This document shows, piece after piece, positions 35,704 through 45,206 of a stretch of DNA of 64,000 nt; position 1 is the stretch's first letter, and each line of letters starts with the position of its first letter. The DNA comes from UBA961 sp049426725 (GTDB lineage Bacteria; Bacteroidota; Ignavibacteria; Kapaibacteriales; UBA961): assembly GCA_049426725.1 (NCBI GenBank), contig JBMSYN010000009.1, forward strand, positions 35,035 through 99,034, written 5' to 3'. The translations under genes and the position numbers were made by a program. The notes beneath the pieces were generated by a model. The model was not told the origin of the DNA and did no database searches. It worked only from the letters and a program-made list of their open reading frames with translations.

Positions 35704-38247
35704 ATGACTTCACGCGAAATACGATCATCATTTCTTGATTTTTTTGCCTCTAAAGGACATACCATCGTTCCCAGCGCACCGGTGATTCCTCATGGCGACC
35801 CCACTTTGCTTTTTACCAATGCCGGAATGAATCAATTTAAAGATGTATTTCTTGGACAAGGCAAAAGAGAATTTACTCGCTGTGCCGATACTCAAAAATG
35901 TATTAGGGTTTCCGGCAAACACAATGATCTGGAAGAAGTCGGGTATGATACCTATCATCATACATTGTTTGAAATGCTCGGGAATTGGAGTTTCGGAGAT
36001 TATTACAAAAAAGAAGCAATAGCATTTGCATGGGAGCTTCTGACAGAAGTGTGGAAATTACCGAAGGATCGCCTTCATGCCACCGTATTTCGCACCGATG
36101 ATGAAGCACATGAACTATGGAAAGCATATTTGCCTGAGTCTCATATTCATCGATGTGATGAAAAAGATAATTTTTGGGAAATGGGCGATACCGGTCCATG
36201 CGGACCTTGCTCTGAGATTCACTTTGATCGCACACCTGATCTTTCCGGCGGACCACTTGTCAATGCAGGCGTTCCTGAAGTAATTGAAATTTGGAATCTT
36301 GTTTTCATTCAATACAATCGAAAAAGTGATGGATCTTTGGAAGATCTGGCACAAAAGCATGTAGATACCGGGATGGGTTTCGAACGCATTTGTGCGGTGA
36401 TGCAGCAAGTGCAGTCCAATTATGAAACGGACGTATTTACTCCAATCATCAAATCGATTGAAAAACTTAGCAAAAGATCATATTCAGGTGATCTCGACAA
36501 TAAAGATGGCATTGCGATGCGTGTCATTGCAGATCATATCAGAACATTGGTTTTCTCTATTGCCGATGGCGCGATGCCCGGCAATGAAGGACGCGGTTAT
36601 GTTTTGCGACGCATACTCAGACGTGCTTGTCGTTATGCAAGGAATTTAGGATTTCGCGCGCCAATGATGTATCAACTCACAGATGTTTTGGCCGAAACAA
36701 TGGGCGATGTATTCCCCGAAGTTCCTCAAAATCTTGAGCATATCAAGCGTGTCATCAAAGCAGAGGAAGAAAGTTTTCTTCAAACTTTGGAACGCGGCTT
36801 GGAGCGATTCGAAGAAATTCAATCAGGTATGGAAAAAGCACAATCAACAACTATTTCAGGTGCGGATTTGTTTTTGCTGTATGATTCATTTGGATTCCCT
36901 GCAGATCTCACTGAATTACTTGCAAGAGAAAGAGGGCTTTCCATCGACATGGAAGGTTTCACCAACTTGATGAATGAACAAAGAAACAGATCCCGCAGTG
37001 CGCGCAAACAGATAGTTCAAGAAGTCTCAACCATTCAACATGATATCAATACAGCCTTCAAAGGATGGGATCAGCTATCGCTTGATTCACAGATTGCTTT
37101 TGCTGAAGAAACATCACTCATCACTAATGAAACCCCGTTTTATGCTGAGATGGGAGGTCAAATATCAGATACAGGTATTGCGATAATCGACAATGTCAAT
37201 TATCATGTCCAGGATGTTCGCAAATCAGGTTCTGCCTTTGTGCACATACTTGATAAGCCCATATCACATGCAATTGGGAAAGTGGCACATCTTGCGGTGA
37301 ATCATGATAGGCGTTGGGATATTCAGAAGAATCATTCAGCAACTCATTTATTGCATGAGGCATTAAGAAGAGTACTTGGTAATCATGTTCAACAATCAGG
37401 ATCATTTGTCGGACACGACTCTCTGCGATTTGACTTTTCCCATATTCAAAAAGTCAGTACAGAAGAACTCACCGACATTCAAGCAATTGTGAATGAAAAG
37501 ATTCGTGAACGCATTGCAGTCATCACAAGAGAATTACCCATTGAAGAAGCGAGAAAAGTCCCCCATGTAAAAATGTTTTTTGGCGATAAATACGGTGACT
37601 CCGTTCGCGTTGTGACTATCGATGAATCCTTTTCATCTGAATTTTGCGGTGGTACACATGTTGGCAATACTGCCGACATTGGATATTTTCATATTCTAAG
37701 CGAGAGTTCTGTAGCTTCAGGAATTCGCAGAATTGAAGCAATTTCATCATTTGGCATCGAACTCTATATCCGAGAATTACAAGCTAATCTGCAAAGCAAA
37801 GATATTGCCTTGCAGTCAGCAATGGATACAGTCAGAACCCTTGAAAAAGAACTGTCCGGTTTAAAAGTTGGTGATCTTTCCACTCAACTGGATACTGTCA
37901 TCAAAAATGCGATAATCATTCCCGACACCACAATTCGTTTTGCTTCGCTTCGTGCAGATGGCTTAACAATGGATGAGGCAAAGCAATTGGGTGATTCGCT
38001 CAGAAATACTCTCAAAACTCAAGGTTTGGGACTCATTGCATCCGTCAAGGATGACAAAATTTCGCTTGTTTGCATAGCCACAGATGATATCGCAAAGGAT
38101 AGACCTGCAGGGCAATTAGTGGGGATAATCGCCAAAAAGCTTGGTGGCGGCGGAGGTGGAAAACCTCATATGGCAACTGCCGGGGCGAAAGATATCAAAG
38201 GACTTGAGGCATTGTTACAAGACCCTATGTCAATATTTCACTCATGA
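35704..38247 (+). CDS. alaS: alanyl-tRNA synthetase
   Basis: A class II synthetase of 847 residues. The catalytic domain includes HHTLFEMLGNWSFGDY; the editing domain has the zinc ligands in NHSATHLLHEAL and EFCGGTHVG. The C-terminal coiled coil and Gly-rich C-Ala domain (KLGGGGGGKPHMATAGAKD) are present. Slightly short for the family but complete. It may lead a unit with the lipoprotein, DUF3127 and ferredoxin genes downstream, although 116 nt separates it from the chosen lipoprotein start. Confidence 0.98.
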   Translation: MTSREIRSSFLDFFASKGHTIVPSAPVIPHGDPTLLFTNAGMNQFKDVFLGQGKREFTRCADTQKCIRVSGKHNDLEEVGYDTYHHTLFEMLGNWSFGDYYKKEAIAFAWELLTEVWKLPKDRLHATVFRTDDEAHELWKAYLPESHIHRCDEKDNFWEMGDTGPCGPCSEIHFDRTPDLSGGPLVNAGVPEVIEIWNLVFIQYNRKSDGSLEDLAQKHVDTGMGFERICAVMQQVQSNYETDVFTPIIKSIEKLSKRSYSGDLDNKDGIAMRVIADHIRTLVFSIADGAMPGNEGRGYVLRRILRRACRYARNLGFRAPMMYQLTDVLAETMGDVFPEVPQNLEHIKRVIKAEEESFLQTLERGLERFEEIQSGMEKAQSTTISGADLFLLYDSFGFPADLTELLARERGLSIDMEGFTNLMNEQRNRSRSARKQIVQEVSTIQHDINTAFKGWDQLSLDSQIAFAEETSLITNETPFYAEMGGQISDTGIAIIDNVNYHVQDVRKSGSAFVHILDKPISHAIGKVAHLAVNHDRRWDIQKNHSATHLLHEALRRVLGNHVQQSGSFVGHDSLRFDFSHIQKVSTEELTDIQAIVNEKIRERIAVITRELPIEEARKVPHVKMFFGDKYGDSVRVVTIDESFSSEFCGGTHVGNTADIGYFHILSESSVASGIRRIEAISSFGIELYIRELQANLQSKDIALQSAMDTVRTLEKELSGLKVGDLSTQLDTVIKNAIIIPDTTIRFASLRADGLTMDEAKQLGDSLRNTLKTQGLGLIASVKDDKISLVCIATDDIAKDRPAGQLVGIIAKKLGGGGGGKPHMATAGAKDIKGLEALLQDPMSIFHS

Positions 38248-38363
38248 GCAATTCTTGGGGTAAAGTGGGTATAGTACTTTCATTCTAAATCAGTAAATTG
38301 CAGACTGTTATGAAGTTTAACTCATTCATTGGGCTGAATATGCCTCGGAAAACTACCTGGTTC

Positions 38364-39215
38364 ATGAATCATTCTAGGGGAACCCTTCTATCTTTTTTCT
38401 TTGCAATGATGATACTTATCTCATCTTGTAAAGACAAAGTTGATGAACCCGTGACAATTAATGGCAAATCCATGGAGCAATTAATTGCAGACAATGCCGA
38501 ACTTGAGGCATTATCATTGGAAAAGGATAGACTCATGACTGAATTGATGGAAACGTCCGGATTCATCAATGATATTTATGCAGCAATGGATGAAATGAAA
38601 ACATCTACAGGCATTGATCGCGAGAGAATTTTAGGTAAAATTAGAAGACTTTCAGACTCATTGTCAGCCTCACAAACAATTATCAAAGCCAGCAGTGCCA
38701 AGATTCGTCAAATGCAAAAAAATGCAGATGTGCTCACAAGAAAAATCTCAGAAATGGAGCGGAATGTCTCTACAATGAAAGAACAATTGCTCATTCGAGA
38801 TAATGAAATAGCCCAATTGAAAGCCGATGCAGGAATCATCACTGAAAGTCGTGACCAATTCAAAGAACAAGTGAATGTGATGTCTTCCGAAAAGGAGCGC
38901 ATCGAAATGGAAAGAAGCACATATTACTATATCATTGGTAAAGCAAAAGATCTTGAAGATAGAGGAATCATAGCCGAAGAAGGCAGTGGCTTTCTTGGAA
39001 TAGGTGGAACCTTTGTCCCCGGAAAAAACTTGAATGAACAAGACTTTATAAAAATCGATGCCCGTGCTGTTCGAACTTTGCCCATTCCGGATAAATTTCA
39101 AATAGTGTCTTCGCACAATCCACGATTATTGGAGCGAGTTTCCAATGGCATGGCAATAGTCGACCCCGTAAAATTCTGGAATTCGAAATTTTTGATCATC
39201 ATTGATAAACGTTAA
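38364..39215 (+). CDS. coiled-coil lipoprotein of unknown function
   Basis: 283 residues from ATG 38364, which gives a clean lipoprotein signal: a hydrophobic run (LLSFFFAMMILISSC) ending in the lipobox Cys. Upstream in-frame ATGs at 38298 and 38310 would add an unlikely N-terminus. Residues about 30-200 form a long heptad-rich coiled coil (EKDRLMTELMET, TRKISEMERNVSTMKEQLL). A small C-terminal globular part follows (GIGGTFVPGKNLN). An envelope anchoring role is plausible but unsupported. The DUF3127 gene follows at 14 nt. Confidence 0.8.
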   Translation: MNHSRGTLLSFFFAMMILISSCKDKVDEPVTINGKSMEQLIADNAELEALSLEKDRLMTELMETSGFINDIYAAMDEMKTSTGIDRERILGKIRRLSDSLSASQTIIKASSAKIRQMQKNADVLTRKISEMERNVSTMKEQLLIRDNEIAQLKADAGIITESRDQFKEQVNVMSSEKERIEMERSTYYYIIGKAKDLEDRGIIAEEGSGFLGIGGTFVPGKNLNEQDFIKIDARAVRTLPIPDKFQIVSSHNPRLLERVSNGMAIVDPVKFWNSKFLIIIDKR

Positions 39216-39229
39216 CAACAAGGTTCCCA

Positions 39230-39595
39230 ATGGCTTATGAATTGCAAGGAAGATTATTTGAAATCTTCGATACACAGCAAATCACGGATACATTCAAAAA
39301 AAGAGAGTTTGTGGTAGAGACCACCAGCGGGATGTATAATGAATACATCAAAATGCAGGCTGTTCAAGACAAATGCGATCTTCTCGACTCCATGAATAAA
39401 GGAGATCAAGTGAAAGTATCATTCGATTTACGTGGAAAATTGGTGAACACCAAAGATGGTCGCCAGGTGTATATCACCAATATCAATGCATGGAGAATCG
39501 ATCGTCAATCCGGTGGTTCTTCTGCACCACCAACCCCTAACTATGGTCAGGAACCACCTGCAGCAGGTGGTGATTATGAAGATGTTCCATTTTAA
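39230..39595 (+). CDS. DUF3127 protein (OB-fold, ssDNA-binding-like)
   Basis: 121 residues. The DUF3127 core (YELQGRLFEIFDTQQITDTF, then KREFVVET) and KVSFDLRGKLVN fit a small OB-fold domain common in Bacteroidota. The C-terminus is a disordered Gly/Pro tail ending in an acidic tip (GGDYEDVPF), strikingly like the tail of single-stranded DNA-binding proteins. That tail supports a role in single-stranded nucleic-acid binding, by inference. The ferredoxin gene follows at 28 nt. Confidence 0.88.
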   Translation: MAYELQGRLFEIFDTQQITDTFKKREFVVETTSGMYNEYIKMQAVQDKCDLLDSMNKGDQVKVSFDLRGKLVNTKDGRQVYITNINAWRIDRQSGGSSAPPTPNYGQEPPAAGGDYEDVPF

Positions 39596-39623
39596 TTAGT
39601 ATAGTGAAAGAGGAAAAACACAA

Positions 39624-39974
39624 ATGGCTATTTACATAAATGCCGATGACTGCATCAACTGTGGTGCTTGCGAACCTGAATGCCCAAATAATGCCATTTA
39701 TGAAGGCGGTACTGTCTGGACTTTAGGAGATAAGCAATTTGAAGACTCAACTTCACCCGGAAATTTCAAGGGTGATTTTTGGAAGCCGGATTTCTATTAT
39801 ATAGTACCGGACAAATGCACAGAATGCAAAACATTTCATGATGAACCACAATGTGCGGCTGTTTGCCCAGTTGATTGCTGTTTACCCGATACGAACAATG
39901 TGGAAACAGAAGAGCAATTGATTGCGAAGGTTGCATATCTTGATGAAATCGACCCAAGCAGAAGAAGAAATTAA
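39624..39974 (+). CDS. 2[4Fe-4S] ferredoxin (Chlorobium/Alvin type)
   Basis: 116 residues, a soluble low-potential electron carrier. Cluster 1 is CINCGACEPECP. Cluster 2 is CTECKTFHDEPQCAAVCPVDCC, with the eight-residue insertion between the second and third Cys that defines the Alvin/Chlorobium type. An unusually long spacer (about 45 residues) with several aromatics separates the clusters. It ends at a strong terminator. Confidence 0.93.
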   Translation: MAIYINADDCINCGACEPECPNNAIYEGGTVWTLGDKQFEDSTSPGNFKGDFWKPDFYYIVPDKCTECKTFHDEPQCAAVCPVDCCLPDTNNVETEEQLIAKVAYLDEIDPSRRRN

Positions 39975-39989
39975 GATGTACATTATTCG

Positions 39990-40034
39990 AAAACCGGTTA
40001 TGAATGGTACAAACCCAAACATAACCGGTTTTTT
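39990..40034 (+). terminator. intrinsic terminator after ferredoxin
   Basis: Stem AACCGGTTAT/ATAACCGGTT with a 19-nt loop, then a T-run to 40034. The next gene's ATG is 16 nt further on. Confidence 0.82.
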
Positions 40035-40050
40035 CTTTTGATATCCTCAC

Positions 40051-41568
40051 ATGAAACCAATTCAAGCAACAATCACCATTGAAAGAGGTCGAATCACCGG
40101 AATTGAATTATCTCCCGGTGGTGTCACCATCATTTCTGAACAAGGAGTTCATTCATATCCCGGTGCATATGTCACTCCAGGACTTGTCGATGCACATTGC
40201 CATCTTCATGCACTTGGTGAATTACTCAATGGATTGCAATTGTACAATCTTGCTTCAAAGCAAGCAACACTCCTCGCATGCAAAAAGCATAAGGAATTAC
40301 GAGGCGATTGGCTTTATGGCATGGGTTGGAATCAAGAATTGTGGGATGAATCAACGTTTCCGTCTGCGAAAGATTTGGATGAATTATTCCCTCATATCCC
40401 GGTATATCTGCGCAGAGCTGATGGCCATGCAGCATGGGTTAATACTAAAGCATTGGATTTTGCGGGGATCAATAATGACACTCCAGATCCGGATGGTGGA
40501 ACTATTCTTCGTGAAGATGGCAAAGCAACAGGAATTCTCATTGATAATGCAATGGATTTGATTGCGAATCTCATTCCTGAACTCAGCAAAGAATCAAAAG
40601 TCAAGAATATTTTGACGGCCTCAAAGCATTGCTCTTCATTAGGTTTGACAGAAGTGCATGACATGGATGTGCATCCAACATTTCTTCCTATCTATCTCGA
40701 GCTTGCTGAAAATGGCCAATTGCCCATCAGGATTCAGTCATATGTGAAAGCTCAACAAGATCAATGGATTGATCATGGTTGTTTACCCGCAGGCGGTGAA
40801 TTCGTGCGAATCGCAGGATTGAAATTCTTTGCTGATGGTGCATTAGGGTCAAGAGGTGCTGCCTTGATTGAACCTTATGCTGATGCAGCCCATACCGGAT
40901 TGATTTTAATGGATGAAGAGACGCTTTATCAGAAGGCAAAACGCGGAATAGAAGAAGGGTTTTCGATAGCGACTCATGCAATCGGCGATATGGCAAATCG
41001 AATAGTCATCAATGCTTATGAACGTCTTCGAAATGATGGCATAGCCGATGATGATGTAATTCTTCGCATAGAGCATACACAAATCATCAGAAAAGAAGAT
41101 ATCAAACGCATGAGCAAGTATGGAATGAAAGCAATACCACAATCCATACATTGTATCAGTGATGCAACAATGGCTCAAGCACGATTGGGGCAAAGGGAAA
41201 GCATTGCATATCCCTGGAAATCATTGATCGATCAAGGTTTAAAACCACCTGGTAGCTCCGATTTCCCTATTGAGTCTGCCAACCCACTGATTGGCTTTGA
41301 TGCCTATTGCAGAAGAATGCCTTTTGGTGATGAAAAACCCTGGATGCCTGAAGAAATCATCTCACAAGAGGAGGCTTTGTTAAGTTATACCACTTGGGCG
41401 CATGAAGCAGCGGGAATGGAATATCGAAGAGGTCGTATTGAAATGAAATATGATGCAGATCTCACCATCTTGAGTCAAGACATATGCGCTTGCCCGGTGG
41501 AAGACATTCTCAATACAAAAGTTCTGGCTACCTATTCAGCAGGCACAAGAAGATTTCATGCTGAATAA
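40051..41568 (+). CDS. metal-dependent amidohydrolase, YtcJ-like
   Basis: 505 residues of the amidohydrolase-3 family. Metal and active-site signatures are DAHCHLHALG, GLKFFADGALGSRGA, ATHAIGDMANR, RIEHTQII and GSSDFPIESANPL. These enzymes hydrolyse amide bonds of exocyclic substrates; the actual substrate is unknown. It begins 16 nt after the ferredoxin terminator, and its last 13 bases overlap the convergent GH57 gene with no terminator between them. Confidence 0.9.
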   Translation: MKPIQATITIERGRITGIELSPGGVTIISEQGVHSYPGAYVTPGLVDAHCHLHALGELLNGLQLYNLASKQATLLACKKHKELRGDWLYGMGWNQELWDESTFPSAKDLDELFPHIPVYLRRADGHAAWVNTKALDFAGINNDTPDPDGGTILREDGKATGILIDNAMDLIANLIPELSKESKVKNILTASKHCSSLGLTEVHDMDVHPTFLPIYLELAENGQLPIRIQSYVKAQQDQWIDHGCLPAGGEFVRIAGLKFFADGALGSRGAALIEPYADAAHTGLILMDEETLYQKAKRGIEEGFSIATHAIGDMANRIVINAYERLRNDGIADDDVILRIEHTQIIRKEDIKRMSKYGMKAIPQSIHCISDATMAQARLGQRESIAYPWKSLIDQGLKPPGSSDFPIESANPLIGFDAYCRRMPFGDEKPWMPEEIISQEEALLSYTTWAHEAAGMEYRRGRIEMKYDADLTILSQDICACPVEDILNTKVLATYSAGTRRFHAE

Positions 41569-43187
41569 TAATGCCAATCATCAATAATGATGTCCTTTAA
41601 TATATCATCCCTCTTCTCTATCTTTTGAAGAATGATCAACTCTTCTTCTGTATAATGTTCTCTATCTCCCATGCTTCGAAAGATATATGTCAATTGTTCA
41701 AAAAAAGCATAATGTTCTTCAAAGCGCTCACGAGCATAATCTGAAGCTTTCTTCATGGAGATGAGCCAAGTCCAATCCGATGCCTGCATCAACATCAATT
41801 CACGCAGAGCAAGTTCAGCAATTCTCTGCTTGAAACTTCCCGGCGGATTTCCTTCCTCAAGAATTTCATTCATCATTTTCTCAGCATGATGAATGTTTTC
41901 CCAAATTGATTTGGTATGCTCATTCAACCAAGAATCATCATTCCCATTTGCCCCCCATGACCCCCTTGAACATTGAACGATTGGCAACTCTTTTTGTAAT
42001 TCCAAAGACTCCGAATATGTTGTAATATTCAAGTACTCTGATTGATTGATTTGTTCTATGAGACTTTCAAGAAAATGGGGTCCCTCAAACCACCAATGAC
42101 CAAACAATTCCGAATCAAATGCAAGACATATCACACCAGGTTGATTCATTGCTTCTGCATATTCACGTGCATGTGTTTCCAACATCTGTACATATTCACG
42201 TGCATGTTGCTTAGCCTTTTTCTTTGCTATATGAGGTGAATATGGTTGCTTTTTATCTAGTCCCACTGCTCTGTCAGTCACTCTCCAATATTTTAATGAA
42301 GAGTCATATTCCTTTTTATGGAATTCAAGGTAATCAGCATGTGAAGGAAATCCTTCAATCTCTGACCATATCTTCGAACATAATTCTTGATGACGAATCA
42401 TTATTGAAAGATCGCGCTTTTTATCAATATTTGATTGAATTCGGACAATGCTCAATGGTTGCAGATGTTCCGGAAGTTCTTGCCACTTGGAAGATTGATC
42501 CACAATATGGAAATGATTGGTTTGATTGATGATTGTTGCCCTGACATCATTTGACAACATATATTCTTCCAACCCCATGTCTCGTTTCGTATTCATCCTT
42601 GGGCTATAGCCACATTCGGGTAGCCACATGATATGAGGTTTATGATGATACACTCGTTCATGTAGCGAAAGCGCCTTAGCTATTTGCATATTGATTGAAT
42701 GCTCACTTTGCAATAATGGGAGATAGGAGTGGGTTAGTGAAGTTGGCATTAATTCCAAGATTTCTTTTTCTTGAGCCTGTCTCAAAGCTTGAGGAATCGA
42801 TTTTGCATATCGGTCTGTAAAATCCTCCATCCGATGCTGATACCATGCTTTCCAATAAGTACCCATGGGAATATTCCACCTTGCATCTTCTATGCGATGA
42901 AATTTTTCCAAATCAGTTTCTGCTTGATGAATTTGTTTGCGGATATAGTTTATGAGCAAGTCAGAAAATTGAGGATGCAATAATTGTTCTGTCAATATCG
43001 GAGACATGCTCCAGGTGAGTGCGGATCGCATTCCTCGATCATCAAGTCTGTTGATCAAGTTAAGCAAAGGAATATAGGACTCAAGAACTGCTTCAAAAAG
43101 CCAAGTATTGCCATGAGGCCATTCTCCATGACCCAGTACATAGGGCATGTGCGTATGAAGCACTATGACAATTGATGTTTTTTGCAA
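41556..43187 (-). CDS. GH57 glycoside hydrolase, probable 1,4-alpha-glucan branching enzyme
   Basis: 543 residues. The GH57 N-terminus (VLHTHMPYVLGHGEWPHG) is followed by the nucleophile Glu in WLPECGYSP and the acid/base Asp in FDSELFGHWWFEGP. The C-terminal helical domain (DWTWLISMKKASDYARERFE) is typical of the TK1436/TTHA1902 branching-enzyme group, which makes alpha-1,6 branches in glycogen-like polymers. No other glycogen gene is adjacent. It begins 12 nt after the terminator of the DUF3467 gene. Confidence 0.88.
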   Translation of the reverse strand: MQKTSIVIVLHTHMPYVLGHGEWPHGNTWLFEAVLESYIPLLNLINRLDDRGMRSALTWSMSPILTEQLLHPQFSDLLINYIRKQIHQAETDLEKFHRIEDARWNIPMGTYWKAWYQHRMEDFTDRYAKSIPQALRQAQEKEILELMPTSLTHSYLPLLQSEHSINMQIAKALSLHERVYHHKPHIMWLPECGYSPRMNTKRDMGLEEYMLSNDVRATIINQTNHFHIVDQSSKWQELPEHLQPLSIVRIQSNIDKKRDLSIMIRHQELCSKIWSEIEGFPSHADYLEFHKKEYDSSLKYWRVTDRAVGLDKKQPYSPHIAKKKAKQHAREYVQMLETHAREYAEAMNQPGVICLAFDSELFGHWWFEGPHFLESLIEQINQSEYLNITTYSESLELQKELPIVQCSRGSWGANGNDDSWLNEHTKSIWENIHHAEKMMNEILEEGNPPGSFKQRIAELALRELMLMQASDWTWLISMKKASDYARERFEEHYAFFEQLTYIFRSMGDREHYTEEELIILQKIEKRDDILKDIIIDDWHYYSA

Positions 43188-43199
43188 AGGGATTCACAT

Positions 43200-43228
43200 A
43201 AAAAAAGCCACACAAAACTGCGTGGCTT
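43200..43228 (-). terminator. intrinsic terminator of the TPR-DUF3467 unit
   Basis: Stem AAGCCAC/GTGGCTT with a 10-nt loop and a T-run on the minus strand. It ends 12 nt before the GH57 ATG. Confidence 0.82.
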
Positions 43229-43245
43229 ACAATAAAATCTGAAGA

Positions 43246-43548
43246 TTAATGGACTTGTTTTGTATCAATGGCAACTTGTCCATCCATTGGAATTTCACCA
43301 TGTTCTTTTTCGAAGCGAATGATATTATCCGTAAGTGCATGTAGCAACATCTTTGCATGCTGCGGGGTCATGATGATTCTAGCATGAACGCGCGCTCTTG
43401 GCACATCAGGCAAAATACGGGTGAAATCAAAGACGAATTCAGCAGGTGAATGACGTATGATGGCTAGATTGGAATAAATTCCTTCCGCTTCCTTTTCGCC
43501 CAATTCGATATTGATATGTTGTTGTTCTTGTTCTTTCTCAGACATCAA
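43246..43548 (-). CDS. DUF3467 protein
   Basis: 100 residues, soluble, matching DUF3467: EAEGIYSNLAIIRHSPAEFV and FDFTRILPDVP, then ARIIMTPQHAKMLLHALTDN. The biochemical role of the family is unknown. It lies 16 nt after the TPR lipoprotein gene and is followed by a terminator, so the two are probably one unit. Confidence 0.85.
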   Translation of the reverse strand: MMSEKEQEQQHINIELGEKEAEGIYSNLAIIRHSPAEFVFDFTRILPDVPRARVHARIIMTPQHAKMLLHALTDNIIRFEKEHGEIPMDGQVAIDTKQVH

Positions 43549-43564
43549 TACTAGCTCCGTAAAA

Positions 43565-45067
43565 TTATTTATTCTTCTTCAATGTATCTGCCATCTTGAA
43601 TGCACCGTCTGCTTTGTCTTTAAGACCTTGCTTGGCATATACTTTACCCATATACTCATAATATGCGGCATTTGTGAGATTTGCGGGTTCTGCAGCTTCA
43701 AGATCAACAATCATCTTTTTGAATTTGTCATTTTGACGCGTGATGAGATAAATGTCAGACAATTGCTGTAAAACACCCAAATTATCTTTGTTTGCAGGGT
43801 TATTTCTATACTGTGAAAAATAATCAGCTGCTTTGTTCAAAAGAGGAAAATATCGTGATTCATCAGGTTTATACTTTGAATTTGCATCAATCTTTTTGTT
43901 CTCTTCATCAATGATTTCAACAGCTTTATTTACATAACAAGCACCGATATTAAAGATGGCATTCTCAAAGTTTGGATCGATTGCCAAAGCCTTTTCATAA
44001 TTTGCAATTGCTTTGTCATATTGCTTTTGTCTTGCCAATACTCTTGCATATTGCTCGAGATACGTTTTATTATTGGGATTCTTGCTTGCAGCAATTTCCA
44101 ATGATTTCAATACTTCATCAGACTTGCCTTGCTCATCATAGATTTGAATTTTCAAGCTTGCCAAATCATCATCCGTGGGATTGACAGACAATGTAAACTC
44201 GATGATTTCAACAGCTTTATCTAGTGACTTCGAACCATAATACAAGTATGCAAGATTCACAAAAGGACGAATGTTCATGGAGTAAAAACGCTCACGCTCC
44301 TGACTTAACCATGTTTTGGGTAATTGTGTTCTGAGACCTTCAAACAATGCCTTACCACCTTCTTTCTTGACAGATGAAAGAAAGACTTCATCATTGCCAA
44401 CGATTATCTTATCAATCAAAAGAGAATCACCATTATTGTCAGGGAAAGCTCTTGAATTTGCTGGCTTACCCAATATTCTTAGAACCTCCTCGCGTGACAT
44501 CCCAATGGTCAATCCATTTTTCTTCATGAATTCAATATAGGGTGACAATTGACGCACATAGCTTTGATAGGTAGCGATTGCTTTCGTTGTATCACCTTTG
44601 AGCTCATAGATATTTCCAAGAAGAGCCAATGGTTCAGTATTCTCAGGCTTGATTGAAATTGCCAAATCCAATAATGCGGTCATTTCAGTCACATCACCGG
44701 ATTTATCTTTTCCCAAAAATTCATTATATGCATTGGTTCCTTTATTATAAATCTCTGCCCAGAGGAAAAATAACTGATCCGCAACTTTTGTTTTCATTGG
44801 CTCTTTATCAGCTCTCTTTGAAGCTTCCAATGAATGTTGAACTGCCTTGGGAAGATCATTCAATCTATAATGACAATCTGCCAATAAATACCATGCTTCG
44901 GCATTTGTCGGATTCTTGGATACTTCTTTTTGCAAAGCAATCATGGCTTTGTTATAATCTTTTAGATTATAAGCAAGCTTGCCACCGGTGAAATCAGGTG
45001 ATGCACATTGGAAACTTTGGATGATCAAGGAGCCAAGGAGCAATCCAAGCAAAACGTGTTTTTTCAT
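43565..45067 (-). CDS. TPR-repeat lipoprotein
   Basis: 500 residues from ATG 45067 (MKKHVLLGLLLGSLIIQSFQC), giving a signal with a lipobox-like Cys (SFQC is a weak match). ATG 45091 is an alternative. The frame opens further upstream to 45163, but the likely promoter lies inside that part. Many TPR units are visible, for example NAEAWYLLADCHYRLNDLPK and YDKAIANYEKALAIDPNFEN, interrupted by a segment (GMSREEVLRILGKPANS) that resembles SmpA/BamE-like repeats. Probably a periplasmic scaffold. Confidence 0.85.
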   Translation of the reverse strand: MKKHVLLGLLLGSLIIQSFQCASPDFTGGKLAYNLKDYNKAMIALQKEVSKNPTNAEAWYLLADCHYRLNDLPKAVQHSLEASKRADKEPMKTKVADQLFFLWAEIYNKGTNAYNEFLGKDKSGDVTEMTALLDLAISIKPENTEPLALLGNIYELKGDTTKAIATYQSYVRQLSPYIEFMKKNGLTIGMSREEVLRILGKPANSRAFPDNNGDSLLIDKIIVGNDEVFLSSVKKEGGKALFEGLRTQLPKTWLSQERERFYSMNIRPFVNLAYLYYGSKSLDKAVEIIEFTLSVNPTDDDLASLKIQIYDEQGKSDEVLKSLEIAASKNPNNKTYLEQYARVLARQKQYDKAIANYEKALAIDPNFENAIFNIGACYVNKAVEIIDEENKKIDANSKYKPDESRYFPLLNKAADYFSQYRNNPANKDNLGVLQQLSDIYLITRQNDKFKKMIVDLEAAEPANLTNAAYYEYMGKVYAKQGLKDKADGAFKMADTLKKNK

Positions 45068-45114
45068 GAGTGTCATGGGTTTGAATTCCATCTTTGTGTA
45101 GTAGAATTGAACAT

Positions 45115-45145
45115 GCAAAATACAAAATCGCAAGCATGCCTGCAA
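45115..45145 (-). promoter_or_regulatory. candidate promoter of the TPR lipoprotein gene
   Basis: Minus strand: TTG (45145-45143), exactly 20 nt, then TATTTTGC (45122-45115). It lies after the rlpA terminator and 20-50 nt before the possible start codons, and so argues against a start at 45163. Confidence 0.5.
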
Positions 45146-45161
45146 TTGAAGAACATATAAC

Positions 45162-45189
45162 AAAAAAACCCCACCAATGGCGGGGTTTT
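45162..45189 (-). terminator. intrinsic terminator of rlpA
   Basis: Stem AAAACCCC/GGGGTTTT, extended by ACC/GG pairing around an AAT loop, followed by a T-run on the minus strand. Confidence 0.85.
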
Positions 45190-45206
45190 ACAAAAGGCAA
45201 GCTATG

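Noticed and set aside
45068..45163. Longer N-terminus for the TPR lipoprotein
   Set aside because: A TTG-N20-TATTTTGC promoter lies inside it, and the signal peptide starts at ATG 45067.
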